Source of the DNA: an uncultured Oscillospiraceae bacterium
GTDB taxonomy: Bacteria > Bacillota > Clostridia > Oscillospirales > Oscillospiraceae
Direction: 5' to 3'
Assembly: GCA_910583885.1 (NCBI GenBank)
Contig: CAJUAC010000043.1
Location: forward strand, 1-24,085
DNA length: 24,085 nt
Position 1 is the first letter of the stretch, and every line of letters begins with the position of its first letter. The translations under genes were made by a program, and so were the position numbers. The notes below the pieces were generated by a model that had not been told where the DNA came from, did no database searches, and was given only the letters and a program-made list of their open reading frames with translations. Positions 13,705 to 21,084 of the stretch are shown here, piece after piece.

Positions 13705-14213
13705 AGATGTACATCAATCTGGTAGTCCCCGTCGATCAGCACATACTCCACCCCATGAGCCTGGCATTGCTGCAGCATCCGCTGGTTATCCCGCAGGAGC
13801 GCCTCCAGGGTGCAGCCGGAGTCGTCCAGGCGCTGCTCGATCGCGTTGGCGTAGGATTGAATGCTGTCAAAATGGGTTTGGATGTACCGCTGGCTCATCA
13901 CAAGGCAGAAGAATTTGATGTGCGGCAGGTAGCCTCCTCCAAAGCCCGCCGCCCAGTCTATGGGGATATAGCAGCCCTCTACAATTAGATCCTGCCTGTT
14001 CTCGATGGCTGTTTTGATGATTTCCCGTGCAATCGGCCACAGGTAGGCGGTGAGCGCCTCATCCTCCATAGGTGTCAAATCTGTGTACCCGCTCCGGATC
14101 AGCCCCATTTTCAGAAGGTCCAGTGAAAGATACGGGTACTGATACCTTTCCAGCAGCTTCTGCGCCAAAACTGTCTTGCCTGTGTGGGATGCGCCTGTAA
14201 TAAGGACGATCAT
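13701..14213 (-). CDS. P-loop nucleotide kinase-like protein
   Basis: The 170-aa protein opens with a Walker A motif (MIVLITGASHTGKTVLAQKL; GASHTGKT at 7-14). A DLLKMGLIRSGY segment and QDLIVEGCYIP follow, the latter resembling the Walker B/acceptor strand of small P-loop kinases. Length and layout fit the AAA_33/zeta-toxin-like or adenylate-kinase-like group of small-molecule kinases. The substrate is unknown. The AGAGGA site lies 6 nt before the ATG. It is a single gene, convergent with iscU and divergent from the barnase gene. No antitoxin-like gene adjoins it, so a zeta-toxin role is not supported. Confidence 0.78.
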   Translation of the reverse strand: MIVLITGASHTGKTVLAQKLLERYQYPYLSLDLLKMGLIRSGYTDLTPMEDEALTAYLWPIAREIIKTAIENRQDLIVEGCYIPIDWAAGFGGGYLPHIKFFCLVMSQRYIQTHFDSIQSYANAIEQRLDDSGCTLEALLRDNQRMLQQCQAHGVEYVLIDGDYQIDVHL

Positions 14214-14288
14214 TTCTATTCCTCTTTTCCAATTTCCTGTGTTTTGAAGGATACCACGCTGTACCGGACTGGCTCAAAATTTTCCGGC

Positions 14289-14317
14289 TTGTCGAATCCT
14301 ATCGGATATGGTAAAAT
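14289..14317 (+). promoter_or_regulatory. Promoter of the barnase-barstar pair
   Basis: TTGTCG (14289-14294), 17 bases, TAAAAT (14312-14317), 55 bases before the start codon. Confidence 0.65.
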
Positions 14318-14372
14318 AGCCGGTAAGTGGCTATTGTGTTGGCTACAGCCATTTTTCTTGTAGGAGGATACC

Positions 14373-14954
14373 ATGAAACAGAAACTATTCAGCCTGCTGC
14401 TGGCGGCAGCCTTCTCCCTGTCCCTGGCGGGCTGCGGCAATCTTGTCTCTATCTGCATCATCAGCGGCGAAGATGGCCCTGGGGAGGTCCTTGTGAACGG
14501 CCCCGGCGTCTCCGGACTAGCCCAGCCGGACAGGGATGAGCCCAACGTCCCAGATCTGGAGCCGGAGGAGGGGCAGACCGGGGACGTGGACCTCTACGAG
14601 GAGGCCGCACCCCTGGAAGAGGACGGGACCTACAACAGCGCCGAGGACGTGTCCCTCTACCTCGACTACTACGGCCATCTGCCAGACAACTACATCACCA
14701 AGAGCGAGGCCCGGAAGCTGGGCTGGACCGGCGGCTCTGTGGAGCAGGTAGCCCCCGGCTGCGCCATCGGCGGGGATCATTTCGGCAACCGGGAGGAGCT
14801 GCTGCCCACGGGGCGGACCTACTATGAGTGCGATATTGACACCATTGGGCAGAGCAGCCGGGGCGCCAAGCGGCTGGTCTACTCTGACGACGGCCTGATT
14901 TACTACACAGAGGACCACTACGAAAGCTTTACCCTGCTGTACGGGGAGGAGTAG
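14373..14954 (+). CDS. Lipoprotein-type barnase (guanyl-preferring ribonuclease)
   Basis: The 193-aa protein opens with a lipoprotein signal (LAGC, Cys21), then an acidic Pro-rich linker (~45-85), then a full barnase domain (~86-193). The domain includes LPDNYITKSEARKLGW, PGCAIGGDHFGNREE, YYECDIDT and EDHYESFTLLY. By alignment from memory with Bacillus barnase, the catalytic residues are present: Glu152 (E73), Arg163 (R83), Arg167 (R87) and His182 (H102). The guanine loop N139-R140-E141 (NRE) is also kept. The family cleaves single-stranded RNA after guanine. The linker and lipid anchor would tether it outside the membrane. Two Cys (130, 153) flank what in barnase are neighbouring strands. 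GGAGG lies before the ATG, and barstar follows 3 bases after its stop. Confidence 0.93.
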   Translation: MKQKLFSLLLAAAFSLSLAGCGNLVSICIISGEDGPGEVLVNGPGVSGLAQPDRDEPNVPDLEPEEGQTGDVDLYEEAAPLEEDGTYNSAEDVSLYLDYYGHLPDNYITKSEARKLGWTGGSVEQVAPGCAIGGDHFGNREELLPTGRTYYECDIDTIGQSSRGAKRLVYSDDGLIYYTEDHYESFTLLYGEE

Positions 14955-14957
14955 GCG

Positions 14958-15239
14958 ATGGAGATCATCCGCATAGACGGGAGGGAGCTGCCCACCCGGG
15001 AGGCTGTCCACGACTATTTTGCCGCGTGCCTGCACCTGCCGGGGTATTACGGCAGGAACCTGGACGCGCTCTACGATGTCCTCACAGAGCGGGCAGCCCC
15101 CACCCGCCTGGTCATCTGCGGGCAGGCGGCACTGTCAGCGGCGCTGGGTGGGTATGCGGACGCCCTCCTGGGTACGCTGTCAGATGCCGCCGCAGACAAT
15201 CCAGCACTGGAAATCGTCTATGAGGAGGCATCGGAGTAG
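14958..15239 (+). CDS. Barstar-family ribonuclease inhibitor
   Basis: A 93-aa cytosolic protein with no signal peptide. The core motif LPGYYGRNLDALYDVL matches the barstar LPEYYGENLDALWDCL helix. Asp36 and Asp40 correspond to barstar D35 and D39, the residues that plug the barnase active site. The gene starts 3 bases after the barnase stop, with its GGAG site inside the barnase 3' end, so the two are almost certainly coupled. The role is to block any enzyme left in or reaching the cytosol. Confidence 0.93.
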   Translation: MEIIRIDGRELPTREAVHDYFAACLHLPGYYGRNLDALYDVLTERAAPTRLVICGQAALSAALGGYADALLGTLSDAAADNPALEIVYEEASE

Positions 15240-15269
15240 GCATTCTTTCCCATTTTTAGCCGGTATGCC

Positions 15270-15298
15270 TTGAAATGGCTGGGATTTCGTGGTATTCT
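15270..15298 (+). promoter_or_regulatory. Promoter of the phosphofructokinase-like gene
   Basis: TTGAAA (15270-15275), 17 bases, TATTCT (15293-15298), 32 bases before the ATG. Confidence 0.7.
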
Positions 15299-15330
15299 TA
15301 ACTGTAACGCTGGAGGGAGTGTGTGCTGTT

Positions 15331-16239
15331 ATGATTTATACGATTACGACCAATCCGTCCCTGGACTACACAGTAGAAACTGAGTTGATCCTGGGGCAGG
15401 TGAACCGGACCCAGGGCGAAGCCATTTACCCAGGCGGCAAAGGCATCAATGTGTCGATCTCCCTGCAACGGCTGGGCCAGGAGACGATGGCGCTGGGGTT
15501 TGCGGCTGGCCGCATCGGCCAGACAATCCGGGATCTGCTGGATGACCTGGGCTGTCCCCACAATCTGCTGGAGCTGAGCGGCGGCGGCCAGAGCCGCATC
15601 AATGTCAAGCTCAAGGGCCAGGTGGAGACGGCGATCAATGGCCATGGCCCCGACCTGGGGGAGAGCGACATGTCCCGGCTGCTGGAGCTGCTGCGGGATG
15701 TGGAGCCGGAGGATGCTGTGGTACTCTCCGGCTGGGCGCAGAGCATCCCCTTCTATGTGTCCATCCTCCAGCAGGTCGTGGCTACGGGGTGTACGGCGGT
15801 GCTCGATTGCTGCGGCGAAGCGCTGTGGCAGTGCCTGGGCTGCCGCCCGTTCCTCATCAAGCCGAACCTGACGGAGCTGGGCTCCCTGTTCGGGGTGGAG
15901 GATCTGGATGTGAGCGAGGGCGTCGAGCTGGCCCGCCAGCTCCAGCACGAGGGGGCGCGCAATGTGCTGGTCTCGATGGGGAAAAACGGCGCATTCCTGC
16001 TCACGGAGAGCCAAGGGCTCTATTTTGCCAGCGCCTGCATTGGCAAGGCGCGCAACACCGTCGGCGCAGGGGATTCCCTGGTGGCGGGGTTCCTGACCGG
16101 CCTGCGCCAGTCAGGGGACTTCGGGCGTGCCCTGCAAATGGGCGTGGCCGCAGGCTGTGCCACCGCGTTTAATGATTGGCTGGGCACCCAGGAGGAAACC
16201 ATGGCGCTGCTGGAGCAGATCCACGTGGAAAAAGCCTGA
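15331..16239 (+). CDS. fruK: PfkB-family sugar-phosphate kinase, 1-phosphofructokinase-like
   Basis: The 302-aa PfkB/ribokinase-fold protein starts MIYTITTNPSLDYTVE and has the first signature YPGGKGINVSISLQRLG. The ATP/anion-hole signature NTVGAGDSLVAGFLTGL carries the catalytic base Asp248. The opening and the GGGQSRINVKLK segment fit the FruK/LacC subgroup, which phosphorylates fructose-1-phosphate or tagatose-6-phosphate. ATG 15331 was chosen because the family begins here, with GGAG 11 nt upstream. No fructose PTS or FruR gene adjoins it, so it is a stand-alone copy with its own promoter and the exact substrate is uncertain. Confidence 0.85.
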   Translation: MIYTITTNPSLDYTVETELILGQVNRTQGEAIYPGGKGINVSISLQRLGQETMALGFAAGRIGQTIRDLLDDLGCPHNLLELSGGGQSRINVKLKGQVETAINGHGPDLGESDMSRLLELLRDVEPEDAVVLSGWAQSIPFYVSILQQVVATGCTAVLDCCGEALWQCLGCRPFLIKPNLTELGSLFGVEDLDVSEGVELARQLQHEGARNVLVSMGKNGAFLLTESQGLYFASACIGKARNTVGAGDSLVAGFLTGLRQSGDFGRALQMGVAAGCATAFNDWLGTQEETMALLEQIHVEKA

Positions 16240-16248
16240 CTGGAAATG

Positions 16249-16281
16249 GACTGGAGCGGGACCACTGGTCCCGCTCCAGTC
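16249..16281. terminator. Hairpin after the phosphofructokinase-like gene, probable terminator
   Basis: Perfect 16-base complementary arms meet almost at the centre, 9 bases past the stop. The following bases (CTGCTATAT) are not T-rich, so termination efficiency is uncertain. Confidence 0.55.
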
Positions 16282-16338
16282 CTGCTATATAATACAGCAC
16301 CTCTTTGACGGGAAAAGCGGCGTCTGGATGGCACAGCT

Positions 16339-16434
16339 TTATCCCAGGGCCGGCAGGATCATCCCTGCCAGCATGGTCAGCAGCAGCAGGGCGATAATCA
16401 CCCGGGAAATGATCTTGACCCACTTTTGGCTCAT
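16339..16434 (-). CDS. 31-residue single-span membrane microprotein
   Basis: The product starts MSQKWVKIISRVIIALLLLT and ends in AGMILPALG: a basic N-terminus and one hydrophobic helix of about 20 residues. Its ATG overlaps the TGA of the DUF951 gene (ATGA at 16434-16431). The ribosome site GAGGAGGGGAG lies in that gene's 3' end, a classic translational-coupling arrangement. Similar tiny single-helix proteins (DUF4044-like, Prli42-like) exist in Firmicutes, but I cannot assign a family with confidence. Confidence 0.7.
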   Translation of the reverse strand: MSQKWVKIISRVIIALLLLTMLAGMILPALG

Positions 16435-16622
16435 TTGCTCCCCTCCTCATCTAAAATCTTTTTGATGGCCTTTTCTGCCTTACTGCGTGGCAGCATCAGC
16501 TCATGGCCACACCCCTCGCAGCGCAGCTTGATATCCATGCCCACCCGCAGGATGGCCCACACCTTGCTGCCGCAGGGATGCTGCTTTTTCAGCTCCACCC
16601 GCTGGTTTAATTTCAGCTCCAT
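16431..16622 (-). CDS. DUF951 family protein (small zinc-ribbon-like)
   Basis: The 63-aa protein matches DUF951 in length and pattern. It has KKQHPCGSKVWAILRVGMDI, then LRCEGCGHELMLPRSKAEKAIKK, a single Cys and a CxxC pair with nearby His that could bind zinc. GAGGTGA lies 9 nt before the ATG. In other Firmicutes this family often lies near ribosome-biogenesis or chromosome-segregation genes, but its function is unknown. It is divergent from the S1-domain gene and coupled to a 31-aa microprotein downstream. Confidence 0.85.
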   Translation of the reverse strand: MELKLNQRVELKKQHPCGSKVWAILRVGMDIKLRCEGCGHELMLPRSKAEKAIKKILDEEGSK

Positions 16623-16708
16623 CTCGTAAAATCACCTCAAATCCTCAACGGTCAAGCTCCACGCCGCATACACTGTTCTATCAAAGAAAAGTGAGGACGG
16701 TGTGTCTC

Positions 16709-17590
16709 GTGCGCAGGAATATTTATTTGCCGGAGGGCTGCGGCCCTCTGTTCCCAGACAACCAGCCGCTCAGTGCCCTCCAGGAGGCCATGGAGCGCCA
16801 GACGATCCTGGAGGGTACCGCCATCCGATGTGACATCCGACAGGATCTGACAGTCCGCTTCGGCGGATATGAGGGCGTCATCCATCGGGCCGATGCCGTC
16901 CACCCGGCCATCAGCGGCGCGGAACGGGATATCGCAGTGCTCTCCCGTGTGGGCAAGCCCATCTGTTTCACCATCACCACCCTTTCGGTGGACGGAGGCG
17001 GCAAGCCCCGCCTGACCCTCTCCCGCCGGGCGGCCCAGGAACAGGCCATCGCCTGGCTTCTGGAGCACAGCGGGCCTGGGACAGTCCTCCCCGCCAGGGT
17101 GTCCCACCTGGAGAACTTCGGCGCATTTGTGGACCTGGGCTGCGGGGTGACATCCCTGATCCCCCTGGAGAACATCTCCGTCTCCCGCATCCCCCACCCG
17201 TCTGCCCGCTTCCAGGCCGGCCAGGATATCCTGGCCGCTGTAACCGCCGTCGACCCGGCGGCCTGCCGCTTCTACCTCTCCCACAAGGAGCTGCTGGGCA
17301 CCTGGATGGAGAACGCCGCCGCCTTTGCCCCCGGCGATGCGGTCACTGGGATTGTACGGGGCGTGCGTGATTACGGGATCTTCATTGAGCTGGCGCCCAA
17401 CCTCTCGGGCCTGGCGGACTGGCGGGGGGACCTGGCCCCAGGCGACCAGGTTTCCGTGTACATTAAATCGATCCGGCCGGAGAGCCGGAAGATCAAGCTC
17501 CAGGTGATCGAAAAGCTGGAGGCCCTCCAGGGGCCGGGGGCGCTGCACTATTTCATTACCGATGGGGAAATCTCCCACTGGACATACTGA
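16709..17590 (+). CDS. S1-domain RNA-binding protein
   Basis: About 293 residues from GTG 16709, the start with the best-placed GAGGA. GTG codons at 16691 and 16700 are in-frame alternatives. Two clear S1 (OB-fold) domains are visible. The first (~125-185) has PARVSHLENFGAFVDLGCG and GVTSLIPLENIS. The second (~210-275) has VTGIVRGVRDYGIFIELAPN and ends KSIRPESRKIKLQVIE. The N-terminal ~110 residues (GTAIRCDIRQDLTVRFGGYE onward) may be a third, degenerate S1-like unit. It is shorter than ribosomal protein S1 and resembles the S1-like proteins of Clostridia, presumably acting on mRNA or ribosomes. It is convergent with rarA through a shared hairpin. Confidence 0.82.
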   Translation: MRRNIYLPEGCGPLFPDNQPLSALQEAMERQTILEGTAIRCDIRQDLTVRFGGYEGVIHRADAVHPAISGAERDIAVLSRVGKPICFTITTLSVDGGGKPRLTLSRRAAQEQAIAWLLEHSGPGTVLPARVSHLENFGAFVDLGCGVTSLIPLENISVSRIPHPSARFQAGQDILAAVTAVDPAACRFYLSHKELLGTWMENAAAFAPGDAVTGIVRGVRDYGIFIELAPNLSGLADWRGDLAPGDQVSVYIKSIRPESRKIKLQVIEKLEALQGPGALHYFITDGEISHWTY

Positions 17591-17596
17591 ACGGCT

Positions 17597-17628
17597 GCGC
17601 AGCGGGGACGGGAGCTCCGCTGCGCACG
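17597..17628. terminator. Hairpin terminator between S1 and rarA genes
   Basis: A 9-bp stem (GCGCAGCGG 17597-17605 with 17617-17625) is followed on the plus strand by ACGCCTTTA. It lies between two convergent stops. Confidence 0.65.
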
Positions 17629-17631
17629 CCT

Positions 17632-18894
17632 TTACTGCCCCTTGATCTTCTCCCAGTAGGCCTTCGCCGCCTGCTCCGTCTTGTTGTCACCATAGACATA
17701 GTAGGCGCTCCCCACCAGCTCGTCCGGCAGGTACTGCTGGCGCACCCAGTGGCCGGGGAACTCATGGGGGTACTGGTAGTTCTGTTCCCGCTCCTGGCCG
17801 GTGGAGTCGGCGTGGACATTTTGCAGCTCCCGAGGGACGGAACCGGTCCGCCCCCGCTTCACATCCCCCCAGGCTGCGCCGATGGCGGAGATCACACTGT
17901 TGGACTTGGGCGCAGTAGCCAGTAGGATGGCCGCCTGGGCCAGGGGCAGCTGGGCCTCCGGCAGGCCCAGCTGCATAGCCGTATCCACACAGGCTTTGAC
18001 AATGGCGATTGCCTGGGGGTAGGCCATGCCCACATCCTCACTGGCGGAGCAGAGCAGCCTGCGGCAGGGGGTAATCAGATCCCCCGCCTCCAGGAAGCGG
18101 GCCAGGTAGTGGAGGGCCGCGTCCGGGTCGCTGCCCCGCAGGGACTTCATCAGCGCGGAGGCCAGGTCGTACATCGCGTCGCCGCCCCGGTCGTAGCGCA
18201 TGGCGCTGCGCTGGGATACCTGCTGTGCGTCCGCCTGGGTCAGCAGGAGCGCCCCATCTACCGTGGCAGCCGCCTCATAGAGCAGCTCTACCGCGTTCAT
18301 AGCCTTGCGCACGTCCCCGCCGCAGGCCTGGGCGATGTAGCCCGGCACCCCCTCCTCCCATGCCAGGGGCAGGGGGCTCTCCGCCTTCACCAGGGCCAGG
18401 GCGCGGTCCACTGCTGGCCGGACATCGGCGGCAGTAACGGGCTTGAATTCAAAAACCGTGCTGCGGCTGAGCAGGGCCGCATAGACGTAGAAATAGGGGT
18501 TCTCCGTAGTGGAGGCGATCAGGGTAATGGCTCCGTTCTCCATGAACTCCAGCAGGGATTGCTGCTGTTTCTTGTTGAAATATTGGATTTCGTCCAGATA
18601 CAGCAGGATCCCCCCCGGGGCCATCAGCGTCCCGACATCTGATATAATGTCCTTGATATCCTGGAGGGAGGCCGTGGTGGCATTGAGCCGGTACAGGGTC
18701 CGGTGGGTGCGCTTGGCAATGATGTTGGCAATGGTGGTTTTACCCGTGCCGGAGGGGCCATAGAAGACCATGTTGGCATCCGTCCCCTTTTCGATAAAAC
18801 GGCGCAGCAGGGAATCCGGGCCCAACAGGTGCTTCTGGCCCACCACCTCCTCCAGGCTCTGGGGGCGGATGCGGTCCGCCAAGGGACGGTCCAT
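17632..18894 (-). CDS. rarA: Replication-associated recombination protein A (AAA+ ATPase)
   Basis: The 420-aa protein matches RarA/MgsA in length and order. It opens PLADRIRPQSLEEVVGQKHLLG, has Walker A GPSGTGKT (46-53), Walker B LLYLDEIQYFNKKQQ, sensor STTENPYF and SRSTVFEFKP, then the helical tetramerisation region with YPHEFPGHWVRQQYLP near the end. It acts at stalled replication forks. The Walker B box reads DEIQYF where many homologues have DEIHRF, a mild variation. AAAGGAAG lies before the ATG. It follows the LURP-one-related gene in the same direction, 106 bases apart with a composite repeat between. Confidence 0.94.
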   Translation of the reverse strand: MDRPLADRIRPQSLEEVVGQKHLLGPDSLLRRFIEKGTDANMVFYGPSGTGKTTIANIIAKRTHRTLYRLNATTASLQDIKDIISDVGTLMAPGGILLYLDEIQYFNKKQQQSLLEFMENGAITLIASTTENPYFYVYAALLSRSTVFEFKPVTAADVRPAVDRALALVKAESPLPLAWEEGVPGYIAQACGGDVRKAMNAVELLYEAAATVDGALLLTQADAQQVSQRSAMRYDRGGDAMYDLASALMKSLRGSDPDAALHYLARFLEAGDLITPCRRLLCSASEDVGMAYPQAIAIVKACVDTAMQLGLPEAQLPLAQAAILLATAPKSNSVISAIGAAWGDVKRGRTGSVPRELQNVHADSTGQEREQNYQYPHEFPGHWVRQQYLPDELVGSAYYVYGDNKTEQAAKAYWEKIKGQ

Positions 18895-18921
18895 GGGCAG
18901 TCACTTCCTTTCGCGGTGGAC

Positions 18922-18980
18922 AGTCTTTTTCTTCAAAAGAAAAAGACTCAAAAAGAATTTTCCGCAAGGCGGCGCCTTGC
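18922..18980. repeat. Composite intergenic repeat: AT palindrome plus GC mini-hairpin, copy 4
   Basis: An AT-rich stem (AGTCTTTTTCTT 18922-18933 with 18937-18948) is followed by TCAAAAAGAATTTT. After the same 15-base gap as copy 2 comes GCAAGGC-GGC-GCCTTGC (18964-18980). Relative to copy 2 the mini-stem shows a paired A-T to G-C change. Confidence 0.85.
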
Positions 18981-19000
18981 CTTCTGGTGTATTCAGAGCG

Positions 19001-19471
19001 TTACCCGCGGCCGCACTTCTCCGCATCAATGGCCAGCACCACCATCAGGGCGCACAGGGCGTTGCCCGGGTCGTCTATATCGATCACATAGGTGTCCGCC
19101 CAGTTGAACAGCTCCTTGCTGATGGAGGCCACCAGGCCCTGGCTGGGGCTGGTGATGGCGTAGTCCCACTCTGTCCAGCTCCCCTCAATCTCCCAGTCGC
19201 TGCAATCAAAGGTAAAGTGGGGGGTAAACAGGGTGAACTCCTTTTTCAGGCTGCCCAGATACTCCCCATAGGCGTACAGCTCAAACTGCGGCAGAAAGGT
19301 CATCACCTTCTCCTGCACCGTGCCGATGTGCTCCCCTGCGGCATTCAGGATGTGGAGGCAGTGGCCCCAGCTGAGCTTCCCCTCCACGGTAAAAATCGTG
19401 CTGCCATCCTCCCGGTAGATGTCGTAGCTGTCAAACCAGGAGAAAAGGCGCTGCTTGAACAGTAATTTCAT
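19001..19471 (-). CDS. LURP-one-related (tubby C-terminal-like) family protein
   Basis: The 156-aa protein begins MKLLFKQRLFSWFDSYDIY and shows the antiparallel beta pattern of the LURP-one-related/YxjI family: FTVEGKLSWGHCLHILNAAG, GTVQEKVMTFLPQFELY, YLGSLKKEFTLFTPHFTFD, then SISKELFNWADTYVIDI. The fold resembles the tubby C-terminal domain, and the biochemical role in bacteria is unknown. GGGAGG lies 8 nt before the ATG. It is divergent from endonuclease III and upstream of rarA. Confidence 0.85.
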   Translation of the reverse strand: MKLLFKQRLFSWFDSYDIYREDGSTIFTVEGKLSWGHCLHILNAAGEHIGTVQEKVMTFLPQFELYAYGEYLGSLKKEFTLFTPHFTFDCSDWEIEGSWTEWDYAITSPSQGLVASISKELFNWADTYVIDIDDPGNALCALMVVLAIDAEKCGRG

Positions 19472-19526
19472 CGCGTGGTCCTCCCATAATGGCCAGTACC
19501 GGCTGGGTTTTTGATTGATCCTGGCT

Positions 19527-19532
19527 ATTGTA
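19527..19532 (-). promoter_or_regulatory. Possible -10 of the LURP-one-related gene
   Basis: On the minus strand TGTGATACAAT forms an extended -10 (TACAAT at 19532-19527), 56 bases before the ATG. The -35 (TGTGCA, 17 bases upstream) is poor. Confidence 0.4.
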
Positions 19533-19565
19533 TCACATTTTTTTGCCTCTGCACAGATATTTTTC

Positions 19566-19594
19566 TCGAAAAATGTCGAACTCTATGGTAAGAT
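19566..19594 (+). promoter_or_regulatory. Promoter of the endonuclease III gene
   Basis: TCGAAA (19566-19571), 17 bases, TAAGAT (19589-19594), only 18 bases before the ATG, so the leader would be very short. Confidence 0.5.
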
Positions 19595-19612
19595 ATTCCT
19601 GAGGTGAAGGAA

Positions 19613-20266
19613 ATGAAAGACCAAACGGCCATCCAGGCCATTATCGGCGAGCTGAAGCAGCTCTATCCCGGCGCGGAGTGTTCCCTGGACTACAACCCGG
19701 ACAAAGCCTATGAGCTGCTGTTTTCTGTGCGTCTGGCGGCCCAGTGTACCGATGCGCGGGTGAACCTGGTAACACCCATCCTCTATGCCCGCTTCCCCAC
19801 CCTCCAGTCCCTGGCAGAGGCCAGCGAGGAGGAGGTCGGGGAGATTATCCACTCCACCGGCTTCTGGCGGGCCAAAGCACGGGATATTGTGGCCGCCAGC
19901 AGGATGCTGGTGGAGGAATTCGGCGGCAGGGTGCCGGACAACATGGACGACCTGCTGCGCCTGCCCGGCGTGGGGCGCAAGACGGCCAACCTGATCCTGG
20001 GCGATGTCTATGGCCGGGAGGGCTACGTCTGCGACACCCACTGCATCCGCATCACAGGCCTGCTGGGGATCACCGACGGCAGTAAGGATCCCTTGAAGGT
20101 GGAGATGCAGCTGCGCCAGTGCATCCCTCCGGAGGAGAGCAACAGCTTTTGCCACCGGATGGTGCTCCATGGCCGTGCAGTGTGCGTGGCACGGCGGCCG
20201 GACTGCGGGAACTGCACCCTGCGGCCCTGGTGTTCCTACTGGAGCGGCCAGGCCGGGGAAGAATAG
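19613..20266 (+). CDS. nth: Endonuclease III, DNA glycosylase/AP lyase
   Basis: The 217-aa protein has the helix-hairpin-helix LPGVGRKTAN with catalytic Lys123 and the downstream CDTHCIRITG with catalytic Asp141. The C-terminal [4Fe-4S] motif is C-X6-C-X2-C-X5-C (CVARRPDCGNCTLRPWC). All key residues of Nth are present. It removes oxidised pyrimidines in base-excision repair. ATG 19613 is chosen over GTG 19604 because GAGGTG at 19601-19606 is its ribosome site. It needs an Fe-S cluster, and the isc operon lies about 6 kb away. Confidence 0.95.
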   Translation: MKDQTAIQAIIGELKQLYPGAECSLDYNPDKAYELLFSVRLAAQCTDARVNLVTPILYARFPTLQSLAEASEEEVGEIIHSTGFWRAKARDIVAASRMLVEEFGGRVPDNMDDLLRLPGVGRKTANLILGDVYGREGYVCDTHCIRITGLLGITDGSKDPLKVEMQLRQCIPPEESNSFCHRMVLHGRAVCVARRPDCGNCTLRPWCSYWSGQAGEE

Positions 20267-20271
20267 AGGCA

Positions 20272-20306
20272 GTGCCCCCTTCTCTTGCGGGAAGGGGGCA
20301 CATTTT
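20272..20306 (+). terminator. Intrinsic terminator of nth
   Basis: A perfect 11-bp stem GTGCCCCCTTC (20272-20282) with 20291-20301 is followed by ATTTTT. Confidence 0.93.
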
Positions 20307-20355
20307 TCACTCCCGCCTCATATACTGGAAAGACAACAATGCGGGAGGACATGGC

Positions 20356-20616
20356 ATGAAACAGAATAACCAAACCAAGCTCCAGCAGATCCTCAATGAC
20401 AAGGCCGTCCTGGAACAGGTGGCAAAATCCCCGGACGCCAAAGCCCTGGCCAATATGCTGACCCAAGGCCAGGACCAGGCGTCCCTGAAGCGGATCGCGG
20501 AGAGTGCTGCCAAGGGCGACACGACCCAGCTCAACCAGCTGATCCAGTCCATTACCAGCAGCCCCAGCGGCGCAGAGCTCCTGCGGCGGCTGAGCAGCAG
20601 CTTCGAGAAGAAATAA
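20356..20616 (+). CDS. Small helical protein, first of three-gene operon, function unknown
   Basis: The 86-aa, fully polar, helical protein (MKQNNQTKLQQILNDKAVLE, then KSPDAKALANMLTQGQ, ending SGAELLRRLSSSFEKK) has no signal or membrane segment. GGGAGG lies 7 nt before ATG 20356. The pattern N-D/P-D-A-hydrophobic helix is also seen at the start of the next gene (FLSNPDAMAQVMNLAQSL), suggesting that the two proteins share a short helical unit. I do not recognise a named family. Confidence 0.72.
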   Translation: MKQNNQTKLQQILNDKAVLEQVAKSPDAKALANMLTQGQDQASLKRIAESAAKGDTTQLNQLIQSITSSPSGAELLRRLSSSFEKK

Positions 20617-20649
20617 TCCACCGCCTGCGGCGGGGAAGGAGGGATGGCA

Positions 20650-21084
20650 GTGGGTGAATTTGAGGAAAAATTGAATGCCTTCCTGTCCAACCCCGACGCG
20701 ATGGCACAGGTGATGAATCTGGCGCAGTCCCTGAACCTGGGAGGCAGCGGCCCCAGCGGAGCGCCCGAGGGCCAAGGGGATGGCCCGCAGGGGCCGCCCC
20801 CGCCTCCCCCAAGCGGCGGCGGGATGCCGGGGGGCCTGGGTGGGCTGGAGGGGCTGGGGGATCTTCTGGGCAATCTGGATCCCAACCTGATCAGCCGCCT
20901 GCTTCCCTTGGTGGGGGAGCTCACCAGCGACAGCGGCAACGACGAGCGTTGGCAGCTGCTCTACGCCCTCCGCCCCTTCCTCAAGCCGGAGCGGCGGGAT
21001 AAGGTGGAGCGGGCGGTGAAGACCGCCAAGCTGATCCATGCGGGGAAAAAGCTCCTGGCATCTATGGGTGACGCCTATGTATAA
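20650..21084 (+). CDS. Gly/Pro-rich small protein, second of three-gene operon
   Basis: A 144-aa product from GTG 20650, which lies 7 nt after GGAGG. The ATG at 20644 is only 1 nt after it and less likely. An N-terminal helix (FEEKLNAFLSNPDAMAQVMN) is followed by a disordered linker with six consecutive Pro and many Gly (~30-75). The C-terminal helical part (~80-144) includes DERWQLLYALRPFLKPERRD and HAGKKLLASMGDAYV. The last part resembles small helical proteins common in Clostridia, unnamed as far as I can tell. Its 3' end overlaps the next start by 8 bases. Confidence 0.72.
   Translation: MGEFEEKLNAFLSNPDAMAQVMNLAQSLNLGGSGPSGAPEGQGDGPQGPPPPPPSGGGMPGGLGGLEGLGDLLGNLDPNLISRLLPLVGELTSDSGNDERWQLLYALRPFLKPERRDKVERAVKTAKLIHAGKKLLASMGDAYV

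Noticed and set aside
13701..14213. Zeta-toxin/antitoxin system
   Set aside because: The P-loop protein has a kinase-like fold but no small antitoxin gene adjoins it. The neighbouring barstar belongs to the barnase.
15298..16014. 238-codon minus-strand open frame
   Set aside because: It is antisense to the PfkB-family kinase with both family signatures present.
16652..17578. 308-codon minus-strand open frame
   Set aside because: It is antisense to the S1-domain gene, whose two OB-fold domains are clear.
17632..18894. RarA as the enzyme of a 24-kb inversion
   Set aside because: RarA is a conserved replication-fork ATPase, not a site-specific recombinase. Its presence inside the segment is not evidence for a role in inversion.
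20236..21039. 267-codon minus-strand open frame
   Set aside because: It covers nth's end and the small-protein operon in antisense. Those genes have ribosome sites and coupled starts, and this frame has none.
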